Made by a program: the position numbers and the translations under genes | Assembly: GCA_035302405.1 (NCBI GenBank) | Contig: DATGSR010000064.1 | Coordinates: 62,001-126,000 of the forward strand | Reading direction: 5' to 3' | DNA length: 64,000 bases | From: CALKWS01 sp035302405 | Lineage (GTDB): Bacteria > Actinomycetota > Actinomycetes > Actinomycetales > Beutenbergiaceae | In this document: piece by piece, positions 9,413 to 16,080 of the stretch | Layout: every line of letters begins with the position of its first letter | Numbering within the stretch: the first letter of the stretch is position 1 | The notes under the pieces: generated by a model | Seen by the model: only the letters and a program-made list of their open reading frames with translations | The model's database searches: none | Told to the model about the DNA's origin: nothing

Positions 9413-9419
9413 GTGCCTC

Positions 9420-10262
9420 TCAGATCCGGCTCGCGTGAATCGATGTCACGATGATCGCCCGCGCGCCGACGTCGTACAACTGGTCCATGATCTGGTTGGT
9501 GTGTTCCCGCTCCACCATCGCCCGTACCGCCACCCACCCCCGGTCGTGTAACGGGGAAACGGTCGGGGACTCGAAGCCCGGCGTTATCGCCACGGCGCGC
9601 TCCAGCACGCTCACCGGACAGTCATAGTCCATCAGCACATACCGCTGGGCCACCTGCACCCCGTGCAACCGCCGGTCCAACACCACCAAACCCGGGGCCT
9701 GCGGGCCCGGCGCGCGGATCAGCACCGCCTCGGACTGCAGGATCGGGTCGCCGAACACCTCCAGGCCTGCTGCGCGCAGAGTGGCGCCGGTCTCGACCAC
9801 ATCGGCCACCGCATCGGCCACCCCGAGGCGAACGGTAGATTCGATCGCCCCGTCCAGGCGGACCACTTCTGCCTCGATGCCCAGTTTCTTCAGGTGCTTG
9901 CGCACCACGGTGGCGTAGGAGGTGGCCACCCGTTTGCCTTGTAGATCAGCCACGGTCTGGATGCTGTCTCTCGGCGCGGCGAAGCGGAAAGTGGACCGGG
10001 CGAACCCCAGCGCACGATGCTCCACCGCATCCTCTCCGGAGTCCAACATCAGGTCCCGCCCCGTGATGCCGGCGTGAACGGTGCCCGCGGCGACGTAGAC
10101 GGCGATGTCCCGAGGCCGTAGGAAGTAGAACTCCACGTGGTTGTCCGGGTCGGGCAGGATCAGCTCACGCCCGTCGCGGCGTTGCCGGTAGCCCGCCTCT
10201 CGCAACATGGTGCTGGCCGGTTCGGCGAGTGATCCCTTGTTCGGGATGGCGATTCGAAGCAC
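9420..10262 (-). CDS. hisG: ATP phosphoribosyltransferase (long form)
   Basis: First enzyme of histidine biosynthesis, joining ATP and PRPP. It has 280 residues with start MLRIAIPNKGSLAEPA. The catalytic periplasmic-binding-like fold contains GITGRDLML and RVATSYATVVRKHLKK. The C-terminal ACT-like regulatory domain (about residues 205-280) marks the self-sufficient long form, so no HisZ partner is needed; histidine feedback is expected. It lies 62 bp downstream of hisE on the same strand. Confidence 0.96.
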   Translation of the reverse strand: MLRIAIPNKGSLAEPASTMLREAGYRQRRDGRELILPDPDNHVEFYFLRPRDIAVYVAAGTVHAGITGRDLMLDSGEDAVEHRALGFARSTFRFAAPRDSIQTVADLQGKRVATSYATVVRKHLKKLGIEAEVVRLDGAIESTVRLGVADAVADVVETGATLRAAGLEVFGDPILQSEAVLIRAPGPQAPGLVVLDRRLHGVQVAQRYVLMDYDCPVSVLERAVAITPGFESPTVSPLHDRGWVAVRAMVEREHTNQIMDQLYDVGARAIIVTSIHASRI

Positions 10263-10324
10263 GCGTGCAGTCTCCTTCTGGCTACGTGCAGGATGAACGG
10301 TTCAGTGGTGACGTGCTGGCGGGG

Positions 10325-10588
10325 TCACAGATGGCGATAGACATCATCGAGAGTCAAGCCCCGGGCCAGTAGCAGCACCTGCACATGGTAAAGCAGTTGT
10401 GAGACCTCTTCCGCCGTGCGTTCGGGCCCCTCGTGCTCGGCCGCCATCCACACCTCAGCGGCTTCCTCGACCACCTTCTTACCGATCTCATGCACGCCGG
10501 CGTCCAACGCTGCCACGGTGGCCGAATTCGGTGGGCGCTGGGTCGCCTTGTGCTGTAACTCGGCGAATAGTTCCTCGAAGGTCTTCAC
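10325..10588 (-). CDS. hisE: Phosphoribosyl-ATP diphosphatase
   Basis: Second step of histidine biosynthesis, hydrolysing phosphoribosyl-ATP to phosphoribosyl-AMP. It is 87 residues from GTG 10588 (MKTFEELFAELQ). This start is chosen because the longer frame runs into ribY and because 87 is the usual length. The all-alpha NTP pyrophosphohydrolase motif KKVVEEAAEVWMAAEHEG supplies the metal-binding acidic residues. The gene begins 10 bp after ribY, so hisE and hisG may be read through from the riboswitch-controlled transcript. Confidence 0.95.
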   Translation of the reverse strand: MKTFEELFAELQHKATQRPPNSATVAALDAGVHEIGKKVVEEAAEVWMAAEHEGPERTAEEVSQLLYHVQVLLLARGLTLDDVYRHL

Positions 10589-10598
10589 ATCGAGAACC

Positions 10599-11732
10599 CT
10601 ACTGTGCCGGGGTGAACTCGTCGGTATACGCCTCATCGGCTGCGACGCTGCGATCCAGCAGGCCCATCTGGTCCATGAACAGCGCCATCTCGTCCCATGC
10701 GGCCGGATCCTGCTGTCCGAAATCTCCGGTGCCGTACAACTCCACCATCGCTTCGGCGGTGAGCAGCGCCGCCGCTTCGTCCTCCGGACTCATGGTGCCG
10801 GGTATGTGCACCGCCGCGGCTTCCACGGCCACAGTGGGGTCGGCACGGATGTCGTCCACTGCGCGTGCCAAGGCTTCGATCACCGCCGGTACGGCCTCGC
10901 CGTGATCGGCCAGCCACGGGTCCGAGGCGCCCAACCCGACGCTGACCAGCGGCAACGAGGCCGGGTCGGCGATTGTGCGGACCGGGAACTCCCCGGTGGC
11001 GAAGGCGGCGGTGTCGCCCGTGACGAATCCGGTGACGGCGTCGACGTGCCCTTCGCTCAGCGCGTTGAACAAGGTGAAGCCCACATGCTCGATGTGTACG
11101 TCGCCGGTGTCCAGTCCGGCCTGGTCGAGGTATCCCAGGAGCCCGAACCAACTCTGTCCGAAGGGTCCGGGTACCCCGATGCTGTGCCCGGCCAGGTCCG
11201 CGACCTCCTGGTACGGGGACTGTTCGGGGACGAAGATCTGCACCGGGTAGTCCTGGTACATCGTGGCCACGCTGCGGACCTCGGTGCCGGCAGCCACCGC
11301 CTGCAGGATCTCATCGTTGCCGGCCACCACCAGGTCCTCCTGTCCCGCTTCCAGGGCGCCGAACAGGGATTCCGAGGCGCCGTGGTGCCGCAGCTCGACC
11401 TCGACGCCGGCCTCGGCGAAGTATCCCGCCTCCTCCGCCAGGTAGAACGGGGCGAATTGCACGTCGGGGATGTAGGTCAGTCCGATCACTGCCTCAACCG
11501 GTGGGCCGGAGGCACTGCCCGGAGATTCGCTCTCCATCTCGCCGCCGCACCCGGCCAGGGCCACGAGCGCGATGAAAAGTACGGCGAGCAGGTGACGTCG
11601 TCGGCCGCGACGCCGCGGCACGCGCAGCCGGCTGATCGGGACGAGGTGTCGCGGCCGGGTGGTCGCGGCTGCCGCGACTGCCGCGACCCTCCTAGCAGGC
11701 GGCACAGCGAACAAGGGGGTGCGGGATTGCAT
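10599..11732 (-). CDS. ribY: RibY-like riboflavin ABC transporter substrate-binding lipoprotein
   Basis: Predicted extracytoplasmic binding protein of an ABC importer for riboflavin or a related flavin. The 377-residue protein has a long basic N-region, a hydrophobic stretch and lipobox ALAGC (Cys about residue 62). An NMT1/THI5-like binding fold follows, starting IGLTYIPDVQFAPFYLAE. That sequence resembles thiamine-precursor binding proteins (ThiY) and their riboflavin relatives (RibY). The FMN riboswitch upstream of ribX argues for a flavin. ATG 11732 is chosen because GGTGAGGAG precedes it; a longer frame overlaps ribX. The gap to ribX is 8 bp. Confidence 0.82.
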   Translation of the reverse strand: MQSRTPLFAVPPARRVAAVAAAATTRPRHLVPISRLRVPRRRGRRRHLLAVLFIALVALAGCGGEMESESPGSASGPPVEAVIGLTYIPDVQFAPFYLAEEAGYFAEAGVEVELRHHGASESLFGALEAGQEDLVVAGNDEILQAVAAGTEVRSVATMYQDYPVQIFVPEQSPYQEVADLAGHSIGVPGPFGQSWFGLLGYLDQAGLDTGDVHIEHVGFTLFNALSEGHVDAVTGFVTGDTAAFATGEFPVRTIADPASLPLVSVGLGASDPWLADHGEAVPAVIEALARAVDDIRADPTVAVEAAAVHIPGTMSPEDEAAALLTAEAMVELYGTGDFGQQDPAAWDEMALFMDQMGLLDRSVAADEAYTDEFTPAQ

Positions 11733-11740
11733 ATTTCTCC

Positions 11741-12514
11741 TCACCAGCGCAGTTGTCGTTCCAGGGCGCGGATCGCGAAGAAGAAGAACATCGCCAGGAC
11801 CGCCAGGGCGATGAGGATCGCGAATAGTCCCGTGGTGTCCTGCCGGTCGCGGTAGACCGTCAGCAGCATGCCCAGGCCAGCGCCGCCCATGACGAACTCC
11901 CCCACCACCGCGCCGGTGACGGACAGCACGAAACCGTTGCGGATCCCCGCAAGGAGCGAGGGCAGCGCCAACGGGGCCTCGATGTGCCACAGCAGCCGCC
12001 CGCGACCGGCGCCGTCGACCCGCGCCGCGTCCACAACGTCCGGATCCAGTGTGGTCAGTCCCAGGACGGTGTTGATCAGAATGGGGAAGAACACCAGCAG
12101 GGCGCACAGCAGCGCGATCGGGATCAGTCCATAACCGATCCACAGCACCAGCAGCGGCGCCAGCGCTACGGCGGGGATCGCCTGGGTGGCCGCGATGTAA
12201 GGTCCGAGGGCGGCTGAGATCGTCGCGGAGCGGGCGATCATGTAGCCCAGCGGTACCGCTACGACCAGACCGATCAGGCAGCCCAACAATGCTGCGCTAA
12301 AGGTGACCGTGGCGTACCCGAGCAGACCCCCCGCACGCAGTTCGGTCAGCAGCCGCGGCAGCAGCGAGACGGGGGCCGGGAGGGCGCGTGAGCCGAGCAG
12401 CGAGGACAGTGCCTGCCAACCGAGCAGCACGACGACGCCGGTGATGATCGGGGCGAGCACAGTCAGCGACCGCCCCGGACGGGGCGTGACCATCGTGGTG
12501 GTGCTGCGCGGCAC
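11741..12514 (-). CDS. ribX: RibX-like riboflavin ABC transporter permease
   Basis: Membrane subunit of the importer, 257 residues with about six transmembrane helices. It has the BPD-type ABC permease motif with the EAA loop DAARVDGAGRGRLLWHIEAP near residue 165-185, and belongs to the SsuC/ThiX family. GTG 12514 has GGAAGGAG 8 bases upstream. It is the first gene after the FMN riboswitch. No ATP-binding subunit lies in the operon or elsewhere in the window, so one must be supplied in trans. The family alone fits thiamine precursors or sulfonates; the riboswitch points to riboflavin. Confidence 0.82.
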   Translation of the reverse strand: MPRSTTTMVTPRPGRSLTVLAPIITGVVVLLGWQALSSLLGSRALPAPVSLLPRLLTELRAGGLLGYATVTFSAALLGCLIGLVVAVPLGYMIARSATISAALGPYIAATQAIPAVALAPLLVLWIGYGLIPIALLCALLVFFPILINTVLGLTTLDPDVVDAARVDGAGRGRLLWHIEAPLALPSLLAGIRNGFVLSVTGAVVGEFVMGGAGLGMLLTVYRDRQDTTGLFAILIALAVLAMFFFFAIRALERQLRW

Positions 12515-12602
12515 GTGTGGTTCTCCTTCCCAGACCGGCCTCCGGGGCCAGCCTGGGTTGCGCGGCGCAACTCCTGGCCGGCGCCGCCGTAGGGCGACGC
12601 CG

Positions 12603-12731
12603 CGTGCTTCCTCCCATCCGGACTATCACCGTCGGTTCTGGAGTTTCACCAGATCAACCGTCCCGTGCGGTGCACGGTTCGGGTCGCGGACTTTCACCGC
12701 CGGCTCGGACTTTCACCGACCCCGGAGCACG
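12603..12731 (-). promoter_or_regulatory. FMN riboswitch (RFN element)
   Basis: Read on the minus strand, the element has closing arms CGTGCT (from 12731) and AGCACG (to 12603). Inside are the conserved FMN-aptamer pieces GCCGGCGGTGAAAGTCCGCG, GGTTGATCTGGTGAAACTCC and GACGGTGATAGTCCGGATGG. It ends 88 bases before the ribX start. The intervening leader holds GC-rich stretches (for example GCCGGCCAGG against CTGGCCCCGG) that could hide the Shine-Dalgarno site when FMN binds. FMN riboswitches normally shut down flavin synthesis or uptake genes when FMN is plentiful. Confidence 0.95.
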
Positions 12732-12769
12732 ATCAATTCACATTCTGCCATATCCCCCGGGTGGCCGGA

Positions 12770-13435
12770 TCAGCGGACGAATGCTTTCTCCGCCAATCCG
12801 CGCAACGCTCGCACCTCGGCGTCGGGATCTTGCGCCCGGTACACCGCTGAGCCGGCGACGAACACGTTCGCCCCCGCCTCGGCTGCCTGAGCGATGGTGT
12901 CCCGGGAGATTCCCCCGTCGACCTGGATCCAGGTGTCCAGTCCCGCGGCGGTGCTCGCCGCCCGGATCCGGCGAACCTTCGGCAACGCGCCGGCGAGGAA
13001 CGGCTGCCCGCCGAAACCCGGTTCGACCGTCATCACCAAGACCTGGTCGAACTCAGGGAGGAACTCCAGGTACGGCTCGACGTCGGTGGTGGGATTCAGC
13101 GCGATCCCGGCCCGGGCGCCAGCTTCTCGCAGCGTCCGGGCGAGCCGGATCGGTGCGGTCGCGGCTTCGGCGTGGAAGGTGACGGTGGCCGCCCCCGCCT
13201 CGGCGAACTGGGGTGCCCAGGTGTCGGGGTCCTCGATCATCAGGTGCACATCGGCCGGGGTGCGGCTGTGCCGCAGCAGGGCTTTTACGACCGGCAGTCC
13301 GAAGGTCAGGTTCGGAACGAAGTGGTTGTCCATCACGTCTAGGTGGACCAGGTCCGCGGCGGAGATCCGTGCTACCTCCTCGGAAAGCCTGGACAGGTCC
13401 GCGTTCAGCACCGAGGGGGCGATGAGAATCTCCAT
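12770..13435 (-). CDS. rpe: Ribulose-phosphate 3-epimerase
   Basis: Interconverts ribulose 5-phosphate and xylulose 5-phosphate in the pentose phosphate pathway. The 221-residue TIM barrel shows the family blocks APSVLNADLSRL, HLDVMDNHFVPNLTFG (metal and catalytic residues), HLMIEDP, VEPGFGGQPF (phosphate binding) and VDGGIS. It lies 19 bp downstream of rsmB on the same strand, and its 3' end is 39 bp from the riboswitch. In many actinobacteria rpe stands next to the riboflavin synthesis genes. Confidence 0.97.
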   Translation of the reverse strand: MEILIAPSVLNADLSRLSEEVARISAADLVHLDVMDNHFVPNLTFGLPVVKALLRHSRTPADVHLMIEDPDTWAPQFAEAGAATVTFHAEAATAPIRLARTLREAGARAGIALNPTTDVEPYLEFLPEFDQVLVMTVEPGFGGQPFLAGALPKVRRIRAASTAAGLDTWIQVDGGISRDTIAQAAEAGANVFVAGSAVYRAQDPDAEVRALRGLAEKAFVR

Positions 13436-13454
13436 GGTCGCCGAGCCTACTTGG

Positions 13455-14951
13455 TCAGCGTCGGATCAGCGCCAGGAACATCGCGTCGGTGCCGTGCTGG
13501 TGCGGCCAGAGTTGCGCCGTCATCCCCTCGGCGGAGACCACCTCCTGCTGCGACACATGCGCCAGCACCGCCGGGGCGTCCAGCAGTTGCGCCCCCGGGA
13601 ATGCGGACAGCGCGTCCTGCACGACGACGTCGGTCTCGGCCGGGTGCGGGGAGCAGGTCACGTAGCCCACGACCCCGCCGTGGCGCACGGAATGCAACGC
13701 CGAGGTGAGCAATTCTCGCTGCAGCGGTCCCAGCGTGGCCAGATCGCTGGGCCTGCGCCGCCAGCGTGCCTCCGGTCGGCGGCGTAAGGCCCCCATCCCG
13801 GTGCACGGCGCATCTACCAGGACCCGGTCGTAGCGTCCCGGTTCTGTTTCCCCGATGGCACGGCCGTCATCGTTGCGTACTTGCAACCCCGGGAGGACCT
13901 TGCCCACCGCTCGCGTGGAGTCTGCCACCAGCCGGGCCCGGTGTGCCGCCACCTCGTTGGCGATGAGTTGGCCGGCGGGGTCTCGGTCCGCCAGGAGTGC
14001 GCCCAGTAGGGCCGCTTTGCCGCCGGGTCCGGCGCACATGTCCAACCAGGTACTGTCCGGGCCTTCGATTTCGGCTGCCGCCAGCGCCAGGGTCACGAGT
14101 TGGCTGCCCTCATCCTGCACGCCCGCTGCTCCGGTGCGCACCACATCCAGCTCGCCCGGGTCGCCACCTGCAGTCAAGGTCCAGGAGGTCGGCGCCCAGC
14201 GGCCGGGTTCCCCGGACCGCGGCGGCACGTCATCTGCGTTGACCAGACCCGGGCGAAGGCACAGCGACACTGCCGGAGGAACGTTGTTGGCGGCCAGGGC
14301 GGACTCGACGAGTTCTGCCGAAGCGCCGGTACCGAGGGCACTTCGGATGGCCCGGACCATCCATTCGGGGTGGGAATGCACCGCGGCTGCTGCCTGCACG
14401 TCCAACCCCTCGGAGGTGGTGACCGGACCGAGTTGGTCGATCCAGCGTTCCGCGGGCTGCTCGCTGATCCGGCGTAGGATCGCGTTCACGAAGTTGGCCG
14501 GCCCGTTGCCGGCTGCTTCCCGCCCCAGGGCCACGGATTCCGATACGGCGGCGTGGCGGGCCACCCGCATGCCCAACAGTTGGTGGGCGCCCAAGCGCAG
14601 TACGCGTTTGACCGGGGGGTCCAGGTCCTTCACTGGCCGGTCCGACACCAGGTTCACGATCGCGTCGTACCGGCCCCGCAGACGTAGGGTGCCGTAGGTC
14701 AGTTCCGTGGCGAAGGCCGCGTCCCTGCCGCTGATTCGGCGTTCCCGAAGCAGTTTGGGCAGCGCCAGGTTGGCGTAGGCATCGGCTTCTTCCACCTGCG
14801 TGAGCACGTCGAACGCCAACAACCGGGACGCGGCCACGGCGCGCGGGCCATGGGGTTTGGTGTTTCGACGGTGTGGTCGGGTCCCGCGTCCGCGGCGTGG
14901 GTCCGGTGGTTTCTGCGTGCGGGACCGGCGCTTGCCTCGCGCCTTATCCAT
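13455..14951 (-). CDS. rsmB: 16S rRNA (cytosine-C5) methyltransferase RsmB/Fmu
   Basis: Methylates a cytosine of 16S rRNA using S-adenosylmethionine. The 498-residue protein has a basic N-terminal tail (~45 residues), a NusB-like RNA-binding domain (about 45-185) and a Rossmann methyltransferase domain. SAM motif DMCAGPGGKAALLGALL, catalytic motif DAPCTGMGALRRRPEARW and second-Cys motif TCSPHPAETD are all seen. ATG 14951 overlaps the end of fmt by 8 bases (ATGGATAA), which suggests translational coupling; the longer frame through fmt is a shadow. Confidence 0.95.
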   Translation of the reverse strand: MDKARGKRRSRTQKPPDPRRGRGTRPHRRNTKPHGPRAVAASRLLAFDVLTQVEEADAYANLALPKLLRERRISGRDAAFATELTYGTLRLRGRYDAIVNLVSDRPVKDLDPPVKRVLRLGAHQLLGMRVARHAAVSESVALGREAAGNGPANFVNAILRRISEQPAERWIDQLGPVTTSEGLDVQAAAAVHSHPEWMVRAIRSALGTGASAELVESALAANNVPPAVSLCLRPGLVNADDVPPRSGEPGRWAPTSWTLTAGGDPGELDVVRTGAAGVQDEGSQLVTLALAAAEIEGPDSTWLDMCAGPGGKAALLGALLADRDPAGQLIANEVAAHRARLVADSTRAVGKVLPGLQVRNDDGRAIGETEPGRYDRVLVDAPCTGMGALRRRPEARWRRRPSDLATLGPLQRELLTSALHSVRHGGVVGYVTCSPHPAETDVVVQDALSAFPGAQLLDAPAVLAHVSQQEVVSAEGMTAQLWPHQHGTDAMFLALIRR

Positions 14952-15888
14952 CGGTTGCACCCAGTGTCGTCTCAGGATCCAGCCGCGCACCGCGCGCCCA
15001 GTCCGCGGCGTCCATCCATCCCTTTCCGGCGGGCGCCACCTGCGTGAGTCGAACCGGGTGGGTCGAGGTACCCACCAGTACCGAATCGTTGCTGTGCTGC
15101 AGCCGGCCGGGAGAGAGCGGGATCTCATCCGGTTGGGGTCGCACCGGCCCCAGTTTCAGCCGGCGGCCGGCGTGCATCGTCCAGGCTCCCGGCGCCGGGG
15201 TGGTGGCCCGGATGTGGCGGTCGACTCTTGCTGCGCTGGAGTTCCAGTCGATCCGGGCATTGGCACTGGTGAGGCGCGGAGCGTGGGAAACACCGGTACT
15301 CGGTTGCGGTATGGGTTGGGCAGTGCCGGCCTCGATCTGGTCCAGGGTCTCGATGAGTACCGGCGCGCCCAGGTGGGCGAGGGTTTCCAGCAGGTCTCCG
15401 GCAGTGTCCTCGGGGCCGATCGGGTGCGGGCGTGTGGATAGAACCGGGCCGGTGTCCAACCCGGCCTCGATCTGGAATGTGCTCACTCCGGTGGTGGTGT
15501 CTCCTGCCCAGATCGCGTGCTGGACCGGTGCAGCACCGCGCCAGGCCGGCAGTAGGGAGAAGTGGAGGTTGACCCACCCGTAAGGCAGGACGGACAAGGC
15601 CGGTTCGCGAAGTAGAGCGCCGTAGGCCACCACCGCACTGACCTGTGCGCCGGTATCAGCGATCTGTTCGAGGACCTCCTGCTCGTGGGGGCGGTTGGTG
15701 GTGATCACCGGCAGGCCATGGTCCAGCGCCAGTTGGTGTACCGGACTCGGCGTCAGGACCCGCTTGCGGCCAACGGGCGCAGGGGGCCGGGTAAGTACTC
15801 CGACCACGTCATGGTCGCTGTCCAACAGCGCACGCAGAGACGGTAGCGCGACCGCGGGTGTCCCGCTGAACAGCACGCGCATGGTCAC
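14944..15888 (-). CDS. fmt: Methionyl-tRNA formyltransferase
   Basis: Formylates initiator Met-tRNA from 10-formyl-tetrahydrofolate. It has 314 residues. The N-terminal domain has FSGTPAVALPSLRALL, the catalytic N-x-H in NLHFSLLPAWRGAAPVQHA and the catalytic Asp in EAGLDTGPVL. A C-terminal OB-like domain follows. It is first in the fmt-rsmB-rpe run, downstream of priA across a 192-bp spacer filled by an 18-bp tandem repeat. Confidence 0.97.
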   Translation of the reverse strand: MTMRVLFSGTPAVALPSLRALLDSDHDVVGVLTRPPAPVGRKRVLTPSPVHQLALDHGLPVITTNRPHEQEVLEQIADTGAQVSAVVAYGALLREPALSVLPYGWVNLHFSLLPAWRGAAPVQHAIWAGDTTTGVSTFQIEAGLDTGPVLSTRPHPIGPEDTAGDLLETLAHLGAPVLIETLDQIEAGTAQPIPQPSTGVSHAPRLTSANARIDWNSSAARVDRHIRATTPAPGAWTMHAGRRLKLGPVRPQPDEIPLSPGRLQHSNDSVLVGTSTHPVRLTQVAPAGKGWMDAADWARGARLDPETTLGATDG

Positions 15889-15941
15889 CTTCCTTCTTCA
15901 GGCCAGGCTTGAGTCTAGGGGTTGGATTGCCCGTCAGCACC

Positions 15942-16050
15942 GCTCGGGGCCACCAACACCGCTCGGGCGATCAGGATGGCTCGGTAGATCAGCGTCGCTC
16001 GGGCGATCAGCACCGCTCGGGCCACCAGCACCCCTTGGGCCGGCGTCACC
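15942..16050. repeat. 18-bp tandem repeat, about six copies
   Basis: Units at 15942-15960 (19 bp), 15961-15978, 15979-15996, 15997-16014, 16015-16032 and 16033-16050 follow the pattern GCTCGGGCGATCAGCACC with substitutions. The array nearly fills the spacer between the priA end and the fmt start and may hold the fmt promoter within or beside it. Confidence 0.85.
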
Positions 16051-16080
16051 CGACAGCCTCGTGTCCATCGTTCGACCCAC

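Noticed and set aside
10416..11855. 479-codon plus-strand open frame
   Set aside because: Antisense to hisE, ribY and part of ribX; no recognisable domain or start signal.
10599..12143. 514-codon reading of ribY
   Set aside because: The first ~137 codons overlap ribX out of frame; the ATG at 11732 has a strong Shine-Dalgarno and a lipoprotein signal.
12603..12731. TPP riboswitch for a thiamine-precursor transporter
   Set aside because: The transporter resembles ThiXY, but the RNA has the FMN aptamer segments (GGCGGTGAAAGTCCGC and GATAGTCCGGATGGG) and none of the TPP core.
13455..15128. 557-codon reading of rsmB
   Set aside because: The extra N-terminus lies inside fmt; ATG 14951 gives the normal family start and an overlap typical of coupled genes.
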